Position numbers and translations under genes: made by a program
In this document: positions 43,306 to 51,804 of the stretch, piece by piece
How the letters are laid out: every line of letters begins with the position of its first letter
How positions within the stretch are numbered: position 1 is the stretch's first letter
From: Palsa-661 sp035535015
Lineage (GTDB): Bacteria; Actinomycetota; Acidimicrobiia; Acidimicrobiales; UBA8190
Direction of reading: 5' to 3'
Length of the DNA stretch: 64,000 nucleotides
NCBI GenBank assembly: GCA_035535015.1
Contig: DATLQU010000059.1
Span: 36,909-100,908 of the forward strand
The notes under the pieces: generated by a model
The model's input: the letters and a program-made list of their open reading frames with translations, nothing else
Databases searched by the model: none
Told to the model about the DNA's origin: nothing

Positions 43306-44115
43306 TCAATCCGGCGACAGGAAAGGAAACCCGTCCGTCCAGCGACGGCGGCCGTCGACACCGATAATGAGCGCCTCGTAATCGTCGAGGGATCCGATCA
43401 CGTCCAGTACGGGGTGGCCGGCCACGGCAAGGGCGGTGGCCAGCGCATCGGCCAGACCCAGATCAGGTCCACAGACACTGGCGGAGGCGGCGCGCGTCGT
43501 CGGTCGGCCAGAATGCGGGTCGATCAGGTGCGCGCCACGTTCGTAGCCGCCCGATGTGGCTATGGCGCCGGTAAGACCGACGACACACGCCAGCTGACCG
43601 GGCAATCGCGGGTCGACGATGCCGATCCGAAACGGTGCACCAGGCTCGCTCCCACCGAAGCTTGCGATGTCCCCCGCCGCATTCACCATGGCGCCCGAGA
43701 TCTCATCGATGGCGAGAGCGGCAAGGGCGCCTTGGGCCGCCCAACCCTTCACGTATCCTGTCGGGTCGACGCCGCCGGGCATCGCCCACGGATCGAACCA
43801 ACCGCCCGAAATCTCCCCGGCGAAGGCACACAGGTCAAGAACGTCGGCCACCTCGGGCGGAGCATCGGCAAGGGTGATCTCCCCTCGTCGGAGCCGGCTG
43901 ACCGGACTATCCGCCTTCCACGTGCTGAAGACGGCATCAGCGCGCTGGAGCCTGGCACGTGCCCGGGCCAGCGCCAAGGTGACCTCAGAACCGTACCGGC
44001 CGTTCTCGGTGTAGATATCGATGGTCACCACCGTGCCCATGACGTGCTCACGGTGACGAATGGCGGGCCCATGGTCAACGGCGTCGTCCACGGCCGAGCG
44101 AGGCGATGTCATCAC
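43306..44115 (-). CDS. apbE: FAD:protein FMN transferase (ApbE)
   Basis: 269 residues. MGTVVTIDIY near the start, DPTGYVKGWAAQGAL, MVNAAGDIASFGG and GAHLIDPHSGRP are ApbE blocks. ApbE attaches FMN through a phosphoester to a Thr in flavoproteins. GTG 44115 overlaps the FMN-binding gene stop (GTGA), and that gene encodes its likely substrate. Confidence 0.88.
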   Translation of the reverse strand: MMTSPRSAVDDAVDHGPAIRHREHVMGTVVTIDIYTENGRYGSEVTLALARARARLQRADAVFSTWKADSPVSRLRRGEITLADAPPEVADVLDLCAFAGEISGGWFDPWAMPGGVDPTGYVKGWAAQGALAALAIDEISGAMVNAAGDIASFGGSEPGAPFRIGIVDPRLPGQLACVVGLTGAIATSGGYERGAHLIDPHSGRPTTRAASASVCGPDLGLADALATALAVAGHPVLDVIGSLDDYEALIIGVDGRRRWTDGFPFLSPD

Positions 44116-44684
44116 AGGCCGAGATGGCTCAGGGCGGCCTGGAGGGATTGGGCGAATCCGGCGCTGGTGTAGCTGGCGCCCGATATGCCTTGAATATTTG
44201 CACTCTGCGCCTGCAGGGCCTGTTGTTCAAGGAGAGGAATCGATTGCTGATCGATCGACTGTGAACGAAAGTTTCCACCGTCGTCCAGGGATGCGATCTT
44301 GACGTTCGTCACCGTCTTGCCCTTCACGGTGACAGAGACCGAGAGAATGCCGTACGTGTAGTCAACCCGCGGACCCGTCGCCGTCCGCGTAGCCGAGGGC
44401 GCCGTGGTCGACGTCGTCGGAGGAACGGTTGGCGGGGTTGTCGGCGGAACCGTGGACGGCGGGGTCGTCGGGGTGGTCGGGGTGGTCGAATTCGGCGGAG
44501 CGCCGGCGCCGGTAGTGCGCCCGCTGGGCGGTGATCCTCCCGCGACCGAGGTGGAGGGCGAACGCGTCGACGACGAAGCTCCAGGCAACCCGGCCAGAGT
44601 GAGGCTCGCCGACTTCGTGTGAAAGGTGAGCACGCCGGCAAGACCGGCGGCGGTGGCCACGGCCACGATGGGAGCACGTCTCAT
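44112..44684 (-). CDS. FMN-binding-domain protein, likely covalently flavinylated and exported
   Basis: 190 residues. N-terminal helix IVAVATAAGLAGVLTF (signal or anchor), then a Pro/Thr linker of about 60 residues, then the FMN-binding domain. That domain has GISGASYTSAGFAQSL near the end; its SGASYT motif is the usual ApbE flavinylation site, with the Thr carrying FMN. It is expected outside the membrane as a one-electron carrier. It is followed by apbE and preceded by the ferric-reductase-like gene. Confidence 0.85.
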   Translation of the reverse strand: MRRAPIVAVATAAGLAGVLTFHTKSASLTLAGLPGASSSTRSPSTSVAGGSPPSGRTTGAGAPPNSTTPTTPTTPPSTVPPTTPPTVPPTTSTTAPSATRTATGPRVDYTYGILSVSVTVKGKTVTNVKIASLDDGGNFRSQSIDQQSIPLLEQQALQAQSANIQGISGASYTSAGFAQSLQAALSHLGL

Positions 44685-44732
44685 AGGGAGGTCCAGGTCA
44701 GGTCGGGCATGCTGATTCGGCTCCTCGGACTC

Positions 44733-46163
44733 CTAGAACGTGAACGCTTCATGGTGAATTCTGTCCCGTGAGACTCCGAGCTTCCGGGCTGCGGCAACGA
44801 CGTTATTGCTGAAACCATTCGGACCACATACATAAAGATCACACCACGCCATATCGGGCACGAGCTTCCGCAGCGTGCGGGAGTCAAAGCGGACCTGGTC
44901 ACGCGGACCGATGATCTCGTGGAACTGCCCACCCCGGAGGCCAACGAGAGTTTTCACCTCGTCGCGGTGGACAATGTCTTGCGGAGTCGACGCACGGATA
45001 ATGACTGTCACAGCGATCGATTCGGGTAGGTCCTCGAGAAGGGCCCGCAGGGGCGTGATGCCAACGCCGGCGCCGATCAAGACGACCCGGTCCGACGAGC
45101 GAGCATGATGAGTGAACGCTCCGTAAGGTCCTTCGATGGCGACCCGTGTTCCCGGTTTGAGCTGGGCCACGGCGCGGCTCTGGTCGCCGAGGCCCTTGAC
45201 CGTCACCCGGACGTACGGAGGACGGGGCAGTGCCGACAGCGAATACGGGTGTGCGTGCCACCAGAGCTCCTTGGTGAAGAAGCGCCACTGGAAGAACTGA
45301 CCTCCCGACACGGCCAACCGGTCGAGCCGACGTCCTGTACAGATGACCGAGAACACCCCCGGCGCCACCTCCTTGACAGTGGCGACGCGGAGTTGGTGCC
45401 GGAGACTGCGACCGATGGGCTGGAGTACCCGGAAGACGATGACCATGCCGGCCGTGGCCATCCACACGGCGATCCAGACAGCCCGGGTGAGGGGATGACC
45501 GACGAACGACCCACCGGTGACGAGCTGATGTGCGAAGGCGAGCGAGAGGGCCAGGTACATGTAGAGGTGGACCACCCACCATGTCTCGTATTTCATCCGT
45601 CGCCGGGCAATCTTGATCGAGCTGACCCCGGCCATGATGAGGAGGAGGAATCCGACAGCGGCGGCGAGGACGTCGGGATAGGAGCTGAGGAAGATCCACA
45701 GCTGCCGGAGCGGACCCGTCTTGGCCCATTGGGCGTAGCCCAGAGTAATGAGCACGACATGGGCCGTGATGAGGATGAGCGCCCATGGTCCGATTCGTCG
45801 ATGCCACCGAACCAGCCGGTCTTGGCCGACGGAGCGCTCGAGCCAGGGCAGCCGGCCGATGAGAACGACCATGAGCAACATCAGGTACGCGCCTGTGAAA
45901 CCGGCGAGCCGGCCTCCGGCGATGAGCCAACCGCCGGGTGCGGCCAGCGCGCCACGGCTCTCCCCCGCGATGACCAGAGCCAGGGTCACCCCTAAACCGA
46001 GACCGGCGCAGCCGGCGAAGACGTCGGCGACCCACGGAAGAGGCGCATGCCCGGGCCGGGGCGAAGCCGACCGGGTGGCGGGCGCGGCGACGGCGGGCGC
46101 CGGGCGGGGCGCCGGGCGGGGCGCCGGGCGGGGTGCCGGGGTTATCTTCGTCGCCGGGGACAT
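44733..46163 (-). CDS. Ferric-reductase-like transmembrane flavin oxidoreductase
   Basis: 476 residues from ATG 46163, which follows GGGAG. A Pro-Ala-Arg-rich N-terminus is followed by about six helices with paired heme-ligand histidines (RWHRRIGPWALILITAHVVL and WWVVHLYMYLALSLAFAHQL). An FNR-type module follows: HPYSLSALP for FAD, then GAGVGITPLRALLEDL for NAD(P)H, and the end CGPNGFSNNV. It passes electrons from cytoplasmic NAD(P)H across the membrane, here probably to the flavinylated partner. Confidence 0.83.
   Translation of the reverse strand: MSPATKITPAPRPAPRPAPRPAPAVAAPATRSASPRPGHAPLPWVADVFAGCAGLGLGVTLALVIAGESRGALAAPGGWLIAGGRLAGFTGAYLMLLMVVLIGRLPWLERSVGQDRLVRWHRRIGPWALILITAHVVLITLGYAQWAKTGPLRQLWIFLSSYPDVLAAAVGFLLLIMAGVSSIKIARRRMKYETWWVVHLYMYLALSLAFAHQLVTGGSFVGHPLTRAVWIAVWMATAGMVIVFRVLQPIGRSLRHQLRVATVKEVAPGVFSVICTGRRLDRLAVSGGQFFQWRFFTKELWWHAHPYSLSALPRPPYVRVTVKGLGDQSRAVAQLKPGTRVAIEGPYGAFTHHARSSDRVVLIGAGVGITPLRALLEDLPESIAVTVIIRASTPQDIVHRDEVKTLVGLRGGQFHEIIGPRDQVRFDSRTLRKLVPDMAWCDLYVCGPNGFSNNVVAAARKLGVSRDRIHHEAFTF
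46097..46132 (-). repeat. 12-bp coding repeat in the Pro-Ala-Arg tract
   Basis: Three perfect units of GCGCCGGGCGGG plus a partial one lie in the first codons of the ferric-reductase-like gene and give Ala-Pro-Arg-Pro repeats in the protein. Confidence 0.85.
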
Positions 46164-46302
46164 TGGGTCATTCTCCCTTCGGACCATGAGGGCGATCTGT
46201 GTGCAACCTGTGCACTGCCTGTGAAAAGACAGTCCATGCGACATCCGCCCTCGTCACAAGACGAGGGGCATCGTCGTGGACTCCCGTCAGCCAAGAGCGG
46301 GT

Positions 46303-46902
46303 TCACGGCGCGACGGTGTCGGCCACGCGTCGGAACCGCTGTGTGGCAGGCGCGAGATGGACGAGCGCGTTGTACGTCACGAGGGCGATGACGAGGTGCA
46401 TGGCCACGAGGACCAAGACGGCTTTGGCCGGTTGGCCCTTCATCAAGATCCAGATGTCAGGGAGCAACAGGACTCCAGTGACAACCACGGCCAGGCGAAG
46501 GAACAACCATCGTGGGGTCGACGAGATCCAGGCGACCATGGGCCAGGCGACGCAGGCGAGCACCACTCCGACCACCGTCAGCTTCCCGTAGTCGGAGAAC
46601 CGGAAGTGAACGTACCCATTGGTGCCAGGGAACAGGGCGGTGCCTATCGCTACCAGAATGGCGTCAGCGGCGAGAGACCCGATGACTGAGACGCCCAACG
46701 CGATAACGAGCCAGGATCGTTGCGGCCTTCTGGGCAGAGGTGGGAAATCCACCCGGAGGATGCTCAGAGCTTGCTTGACGACGGTGAGGCCCTCGTCTGG
46801 CCAACGTGACGCCTTCAGCGCACCGGAGCGAGTCTCAAACGCAGGGGGCGGCCAGGCACCGTCGGTCCCGATCGATTCCATGTCGTCACGTTGCATCGTC
46901 AC
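46303..46902 (-). CDS. DUF6069-like four-helix membrane protein
   Basis: 199 residues. Four hydrophobic helices: SWLVIALGVSVIGSLAADAI, LTVVGVVLACVAWPMVAWI, LFLRLAVVVTGVLLLPDIWI, and AVLVLVAMHLVIALVTYNAL. The LPD motif after helix three and MH at helix four are typical of DUF6069. About 70 soluble residues precede helix one. It is the first gene of the leftward flavin cluster, but its link to electron transfer is by position only. Confidence 0.65.
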   Translation of the reverse strand: MTMQRDDMESIGTDGAWPPPAFETRSGALKASRWPDEGLTVVKQALSILRVDFPPLPRRPQRSWLVIALGVSVIGSLAADAILVAIGTALFPGTNGYVHFRFSDYGKLTVVGVVLACVAWPMVAWISSTPRWLFLRLAVVVTGVLLLPDIWILMKGQPAKAVLVLVAMHLVIALVTYNALVHLAPATQRFRRVADTVAP

Positions 46903-47324
46903 GTCTCATCACCTCGGCTGTCATGGTGCACAGGTGACCATGACCGGTTCATGAAGATCACCTTGGAACTGCCTGTGCGTCTTCACAACAGACATCGGCC
47001 CAGGTGTCAGGGGCACCGGGCACGAAGAGGCAATCGCGTGTGAGAGGTCTTGACCGCAACGGCCCGATGCGCCGAACCGCCTATCAAGATTCTGGACCTG
47101 ACGGTGGCGGCCCGTGGCGGCAAGGCACCGGCCACATCCGGCCTATTTGGGACCATCGCCCTGACCCATCACCCGCCGTGGGGACATCCTCGGGCCATAG
47201 AGGATCCTCCGGAAGCGACGGACCGCTCGCCGAGCACGTCGTCAACGTCTCGGCCCGGTCTCGATCTGTACCGGATTCCTTCGGGTGCAGGTGCGGAGTC
47301 GTTCGCATCAGCGGCAACACCTAA
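46903..47324. other. Intergenic stretch without a recognised gene
   Basis: Open frames here have biased composition and no family resemblance. I see no convincing ribosome site, RNA gene or long inverted repeat. The right end runs into the tail of the cyclase remnant. Confidence 0.5.
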
Positions 47325-47640
47325 ATTTCGTTCGTGCTCTCCACGCTGTTCCTCGAACTCGACACTCGACCCGACGACACTGTCCTTGACAGTCGATGAG
47401 ACCAGCACATCGCCGGGACCGGCCAAGCCCGGCACCCGGCACCCGGCACCCGGCACCGATGTGAGCGGCCATCCCGGCCACGTCATCGCCCCGGACCTCG
47501 ATCTCGCCAGTGTGGATCCCGGCCCGCACGCCGATGTCGAACGCCTTCAGCGCCTCTCGGATGGCCAGGGCGCACTCGATCGCTCGACCGGGACTGTCGA
47601 AGGTGGCGTTGCCGTCGTCGTCGAGGATCCCCGAGGCCAC
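47325..47640 (-). pseudogene. Class III cyclase catalytic-domain remnant
   Basis: The piece reads NATFDSPGRAIECALAIREA and VRAGIHTGEIEVRGDDVAGMAAHIGA, then breaks at a 7-bp tandem repeat. It continues in another frame with LAGPGDVLVSSTVKD, GSSVEFEEQRGEHE, and a further break. The first metal Asp region (FTDIVGST) is absent, so it cannot be active. It is a relative of the intact cyclase at 26976. Confidence 0.7.
47428..47455. repeat. 7-bp tandem repeat at the cyclase frame break
   Basis: Four units of CCCGGCA lie exactly where the cyclase remnant changes frame. Seven is not a multiple of three, so a gain or loss of copies here shifts the frame. Confidence 0.9.
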
Positions 47641-47705
47641 CGAGTGTCAACAGCCAACTCGACGATCTCGCCGCCGCCATCGCTGCTCGACAGCGTAACC
47701 ACCGG

Positions 47706-48050
47706 TCAGGCTTGGAGCCGCATGTCCCCACGCCGATGGCGCAGCTTCGTCTCGTACATGGCTCGATCGGCGCATCGCCACAGGTCCGAACCGTTCTCAG
47801 TTCCATCCCAGGTGGTAACACCGATGGAGACCACGACTCCCGAAGGCAGGACCTCTCCTAGACGCCGGGTGAGTCGGCCGATGCCGACCGAGTCCGAATT
47901 GGGAGCGAGGAGGCCGAAATCGTCCCCACCGAGACGAGCAAGGAAGTCCCCGCTGCCGCGGATCGCCATCGCCAGACACGGGCAAGTCCCTCGAGTAGAC
48001 GGTCACCGCGGGCAGCTCCGCGATGCTGCCGGTTGGCCCAGTCCGGCCGT
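47706..48050 (-). pseudogene. GGDEF-domain remnant
   Basis: The last frame (47706-47969) reads FLARLGGDDFGLLAPN, VVSIGVTTWDG and ADRAMYETK, the C-terminal half of a diguanylate cyclase domain with GGDDF in place of GGEEF. Before it, GARGDRLLEGLAR-like sequence lies in another frame (about 47985-48040), so at least one shift is present. The N-terminal part is missing where the methyltransferase gene ends. Confidence 0.65.
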
Positions 48051-48055
48051 AGGCG

Positions 48056-49135
48056 TCAGACGCGCACCTCGTAATAGAGGTTGGCGGGCTCGTCGAAGTC
48101 CTGGACCTGAAAGTGGCTAAAGCCGGCCTCGGTGCAGAGACGGGCCAGTAGCTCAGGGTGGAGGCCGAGTGTGCCGAGCCCGGCACCGTCGGGTTCGGAC
48201 AGCGCCGATGACATGCAACTGGCGATCGAGAAGCCGTACATCATGGCCGCCATGGGGTTGGCCAGATTGTCCTTCGCTCGCGGTGTGCAACGGATGTCCT
48301 TGATCAGCCAGGTGCCGTCAGACTTGATCGAACGGCGGACGGCGGCCAGCGTCTCGGTCGGTCTCGTCATGTCGTGCAGGCAGTCGAGGGTCAACACGAA
48401 GTCAAAGGTTGCCTCGCTCGGGAGGACCTCGGCGCCAGCGAGATGGAGGGTCACGTTGTCGAGCTCCGCTTCGGCCACGAGTTGCCGGGCCCGTTCGATG
48501 GCGTAGCGGGAGATGTCGAAGCCGTGGACGTGCGAGCGACGGAACCGTCGCGCCAGGGCGACAATGGCGACGCCGGATCCGCAGCCGATATCGGCGATCA
48601 TGCCGCCCGCATCGAGCTTGGCTTCCACCCCTTCGAGCGCGGGCAGTATGCGGGGTACGAGGGCCAAGCGGGTCCACGGGCCGAGCATGCGCTCGGTGCG
48701 GTGGGCGCCTGCGGGTCCTTGCCGGTCGTATGGGAGGCCGAGGCCGGTGCGGAAGGCCTCGGCGAGGTCATCGACGAAGTCGGGGGCGGGTGGGGTGCCA
48801 AACGCCCCCGCGGCGAAGAACAACGAGCCGTGCTCGTCGGCCAGGACGGCCGCAGCGGCGTCTGTGAGTTCGAAACGGTCGTCGTCGTGCCACGTCAGAA
48901 GCCCGGCAGCTCCCTGGCCCCGGAGCCACTCCAGAACCCAGCGCTCATCAAGGCCCGTTCGTTGGGCGAGCTCGCCAGCGCCGAGGGTGCCCGCCCCGCG
49001 CATGGCGCGGTACAGGCCGAGCCGGTCCCCGAGGTGGATCAGGAGCGACACCATCTCGCCTTGCTTGTAGCTCCACACCTGGAACGCGAAGAGGCCGATC
49101 TCCTCCGGGCTCGGCGGGCGGGGCTCGTCGCTCAC
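48056..49135 (-). CDS. SAM-dependent methyltransferase with N-terminal winged helix
   Basis: 359 residues. The N-terminal winged-helix dimer domain has LGAGELAQRTGLDERWVLEW, DDDRFELTDAA and a following helix bundle. The catalytic domain has motif I GGMIADIGCGSGVAIVALAR (about residues 177-196), then FDFVLTLDCLHDM. Layout matches small-molecule O- or C-methyltransferases of actinobacteria. Intact and well conserved, in contrast to the remnants on its 3' side. Confidence 0.8.
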   Translation of the reverse strand: MSDEPRPPSPEEIGLFAFQVWSYKQGEMVSLLIHLGDRLGLYRAMRGAGTLGAGELAQRTGLDERWVLEWLRGQGAAGLLTWHDDDRFELTDAAAAVLADEHGSLFFAAGAFGTPPAPDFVDDLAEAFRTGLGLPYDRQGPAGAHRTERMLGPWTRLALVPRILPALEGVEAKLDAGGMIADIGCGSGVAIVALARRFRRSHVHGFDISRYAIERARQLVAEAELDNVTLHLAGAEVLPSEATFDFVLTLDCLHDMTRPTETLAAVRRSIKSDGTWLIKDIRCTPRAKDNLANPMAAMMYGFSIASCMSSALSEPDGAGLGTLGLHPELLARLCTEAGFSHFQVQDFDEPANLYYEVRV

Positions 49136-49193
49136 GCCGCCCGCTCGCCGATAACTTTGCGGGTGGTGATGGCCCGGTTCATCCGAGAGCCTG

Positions 49194-49778
49194 TCAACTG
49201 TCGAGCCGATCGAGCGGAACCCCGCAACTCACCCCGACGCCTTCCATGGACGTTTCGAGAGGCACATCGAGAGCACTGGCCACCGTTGTCGTGTAGCGCA
49301 TTAGGGCAACCGAGGCCACGATCTCCACGATCTCCGCATCGGTCCAACCCAGCGCCCGTAGCTTGTCGGTCATCTCGTCGGTGACCCCCGCCGGTCGCCG
49401 GCCGACGATCCGGGCGAAGTCCACCGCGGCGTTCTCTTTGTCAGTCAGGCGGGGAGACGGCTTCCCCTCGATGATGTCGACGCACTCTTCGCGGCTCCAC
49501 CTCTTGCCCATCAGAGCGAGCATGTGGGCAGCGGTGCAGTACTCGCATTCGACCTCGTAGGCGGTGACCGCGAAGAACACCCGCTTCAGCTCCTCGCGGA
49601 TAGTCCCTTCCATCGCCGTGTTCAGGCTCAAGGTCCACAACGCGTCGGTCGTCTCCGGCAGATAGTTCAACGCCTGCTGGAGCCCGGGCACCATCTTGTA
49701 GTACGTCTTCACCCGCTCGAAGACCTCATGGCTCCGTCCCTCGGCCTGGTTGGGATCGATCAGCTTCACGCGTGCCAT
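49194..49778 (-). CDS. Carboxymuconolactone decarboxylase / AhpD-like protein
   Basis: 194 residues. The CxxC active site is in ECEYCTAAHMLALMG with the following His, typical of AhpD-like peroxidase partners; GWTDAEIVEIVASVALM follows. All-helical, cytoplasmic. ATG 49778 directly abuts the sulfurtransferase stop, so the two are co-translated. A thiol-redox role alongside the sulfurtransferase is plausible. Confidence 0.8.
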   Translation of the reverse strand: MARVKLIDPNQAEGRSHEVFERVKTYYKMVPGLQQALNYLPETTDALWTLSLNTAMEGTIREELKRVFFAVTAYEVECEYCTAAHMLALMGKRWSREECVDIIEGKPSPRLTDKENAAVDFARIVGRRPAGVTDEMTDKLRALGWTDAEIVEIVASVALMRYTTTVASALDVPLETSMEGVGVSCGVPLDRLDS

Positions 49779-50708
49779 TTACTGACTCCTCAGTTCCGTC
49801 GGTTGATCACGATGATGTCTCGCACTGCTCGGGCCGGTCTCCACCGGCCGGCGGAGGTCGGCACCCCATTCCATCCACGAGGCGTCGTAGAGGGCGGCGT
49901 TCTCGTGTCCCATGACATAGAGCGCAAAGAGGGCGAAGGCAGCGTACACACCACCACCGCAGTAGGTGATGACGCGGCGCTCGGGTCCCAACCCGACCGG
50001 TTCCCACAGCCGGGCAAGCTCCATGACCGGCAGCAGGGTCTGGGTGGACGGATCGACATTGGCCGGCGCGGGCACGTTGTAAGCGGTGGGGATATGACCG
50101 GCCCGGTGGCTCGGGTACAGGCGGGCCTCTCCTGTGAAGAACACCTCGGGCAACGCGTCGACGATGCAGATGTCGTCACCACCGATGGCCCGCATCACCT
50201 GGTCGGCGTCGACTCGCAGCTCAGGACGGACCCGCGCCCGAAATTCCGTTGGCGAGGGCTCGGGTATCTCGCTCTCCAGCGGGCGCTCTTCCGCCTCCCA
50301 GCGAGTGAGCCCGCCGTCGAGCAGCTTCACCGACTCATGGCCGTAGTAACGCAGGGCCCACCACAGCCGCGCCGCCCAGGTTCCACCTTTGTCGTCATAG
50401 ACAACGACGGTGTTCTGATTGGCGATCCCGAGGCGGCCCATGAGGGCCTCGAACCGGTCGGGTGGCACCACGACGAGCGAGTCCTCGGGATCGGCTAGGT
50501 CGCCCATCACGTCGACGAACACCGCCCCTGGGATGTGAGCCTCGCTGTAGGCGTCCCGTTCGGCAACGGCCTCCAGCACCCCCTCGGTGGTGGCCCGCAG
50601 GTCGAAGCGGGCATCGACCACCCGGACCGACCGGTCCTCGAGGTGATCGGCGAGCCACTGCGGCGAGGCCAACGCCTCAGGATGTCGGTAGGTCACGGTG
50701 GGCATCAC
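49779..50708 (-). CDS. Two-domain sulfurtransferase (rhodanese / mercaptopyruvate type)
   Basis: 309 residues. Two rhodanese domains. The first is inactive and ends with VVVYDDKGGTWAARLWW. The second has the catalytic Cys in VITYCGGGVYAAFALF at about residue 250. It moves sulfur from thiosulfate or 3-mercaptopyruvate to an acceptor. The active loop CGGGVYA differs from both classical CRxGT and CGSGVTA loops, so the donor is not certain. ATG may be 50705. Confidence 0.85.
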   Translation of the reverse strand: MMPTVTYRHPEALASPQWLADHLEDRSVRVVDARFDLRATTEGVLEAVAERDAYSEAHIPGAVFVDVMGDLADPEDSLVVVPPDRFEALMGRLGIANQNTVVVYDDKGGTWAARLWWALRYYGHESVKLLDGGLTRWEAEERPLESEIPEPSPTEFRARVRPELRVDADQVMRAIGGDDICIVDALPEVFFTGEARLYPSHRAGHIPTAYNVPAPANVDPSTQTLLPVMELARLWEPVGLGPERRVITYCGGGVYAAFALFALYVMGHENAALYDASWMEWGADLRRPVETGPSSARHHRDQPTELRSQ

Positions 50709-50806
50709 CTACCTGCCACCCTTGGGACCGAACCGTGCAAATGGATCAGCGGCTCCACCACCATGCTGCCGGCCCGGGGTAGTACCTGCTCACGGTAGAA
50801 GCCCAT
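50705..50806 (-). pseudogene. Possible methyltransferase N-terminal scrap
   Basis: A 33-residue frame starts MGFYREQVLPR, which matches the opening of a class I methyltransferase family common in actinobacteria, then loses all resemblance. Its TGA overlaps the ATG at 50705 of the sulfurtransferase. It is either a leader peptide or the stub of a deleted gene. Confidence 0.3.
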
Positions 50807-50957
50807 GTGCGCACGCTAATCGCCCAGCGCCGGATACGCGGTTCTTGGCGATCCTCCATGGGACGTGCTTTGATCGATGAACAGCAAAGCACCGCCTTCT
50901 CACCGTCGCTCGCGCCCTGCTTTCCACAAGTGGGATAGTGGTCGGTGATGGACCTCA

Positions 50958-51410
50958 ATGACAATTGACCGCATAGCCGCAGGCGACCACTATCTGGCCG
51001 TCATCGCCACGACGCGGGCCGACGGCAGCGTGCAGGCGTCGGTCGTCAACGCCTGCACCCTGCCGCACCCGGTCTCGAACGAGCGTGTGGTGGCCTTCGG
51101 CACCTACGGCAAGACCAAGCTGTCCAACTTGAGGGCGCGCCCCCGGGGCGACGGCCGTCTTCCGAACAGGATGGCCCACGCGCAAGATGGCCTTGCCCCT
51201 GGAGGCACCCTCCTCGTCGTGGGCCACGACGCGAGCAACCTGACCCACGGCTACGGGGGACCCCAGGATCGCGCCGTGTTGTTCACCTCCGAGGAGGTGG
51301 CGCCGACCTGGACAAGGTGCGAATTGTGCGAGCCGATCATGTGGAACGCCGCGTCGAGACCGATCAGGGCTCCAAATTTGCCATCGACGCGCTGGTGTGG
51401 GCGGTGAGGT
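50958..51410 (+). pseudogene. PPOX-fold gene broken by a frameshift
   Basis: ATG 50958 reads DRIAAGDHYLAVIATTRADG, then VVAFGTYGKTKLSNLRARPR, a good PPOX/F420 family start of about 62 residues. The natural continuation ATAVFRTGWPT is one base out of frame after an extra G in CCCCGGGGCG (about 51142-51151). Downstream sequence no longer matches the family. It lies between the sulfurtransferase operon and tRNA-Arg. Confidence 0.7.
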
Positions 51411-51629
51411 CGACGTCATAACCTTGCAAGCTGCGCCGCGCCTCACTTCACAGCACCACGTGAGCGGCCATTTCGCGATCCGCATGGACGACGGCACCGG
51501 GTTTGTCGCCCTGTCACGGAACATATGGATCCAAGGTCGACGAGCGACCGCAACCGCTACGTCAAGTCCGGCTCCGAGACAGCCTCCCTGCCGGAGTCCG
51601 CGCAATAGCCCAGGTCTCTTGGACTTTTG

Positions 51630-51702
51630 CGCCCCCGGCAGGACTCGAACCTGCGACGCACGGTTTAGGAAACCGACGCTCTATCCTCTGAGCTACGGGG
51701 GC
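51630..51702 (-). tRNA. tRNA-Arg (anticodon CCT)
   Basis: Acceptor stem GCCCCCG/CGGGGGC, D arm GCTC...GAGC, anticodon loop TTCCTAA giving CCT, a five-base variable loop, and T arm GCAGG TTCGAGT CCTGC. Pair 27-43 is T with T, an odd mismatch at the bottom of the anticodon stem. CCA is not encoded. Discriminator base is G. It is the target of the integrative element to its right; the 5' half and upstream DNA come from the element. Confidence 0.93.
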
Positions 51703-51715
51703 TTTGGCTGGTAGA
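51665..51715. repeat. attL copy of the 51-bp att repeat
   Basis: From TTAGGAAACCG in the tRNA anticodon arm through the 5' end of the tRNA and 13 bases beyond, ending GCTGGTAG. It matches 55484-55534 with two mismatches. Sequence outside both copies differs. Confidence 0.88.
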
Positions 51716-51721
51716 TCGCTA

Positions 51722-51777
51722 TTTCTGGGTGGTCACGGGACTCCCTCCGAGTCCCAATCCCAGAAAAATCCCAGAAT
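51722..51777. promoter_or_regulatory. Left candidate integrase arm sites
   Basis: AATCCCAGAA at 51756-51765 and AATCCCAGAAT at 51767-51777, in direct order, and a reversed partial copy TTTCTGGGT at 51722-51730. The same word occurs twice near the right end, as expected of arm-type binding sites for the integrase N-terminal domain. Confidence 0.5.
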
Positions 51778-51804
51778 GTCACACCCGGGGGATACCGTCC
51801 GCCG

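Noticed and set aside
46080..46145. CRISPR-like short repeats
   Set aside because: The units are contiguous 12-mers without spacers and encode Pro-Ala-Arg repeats in a gene.
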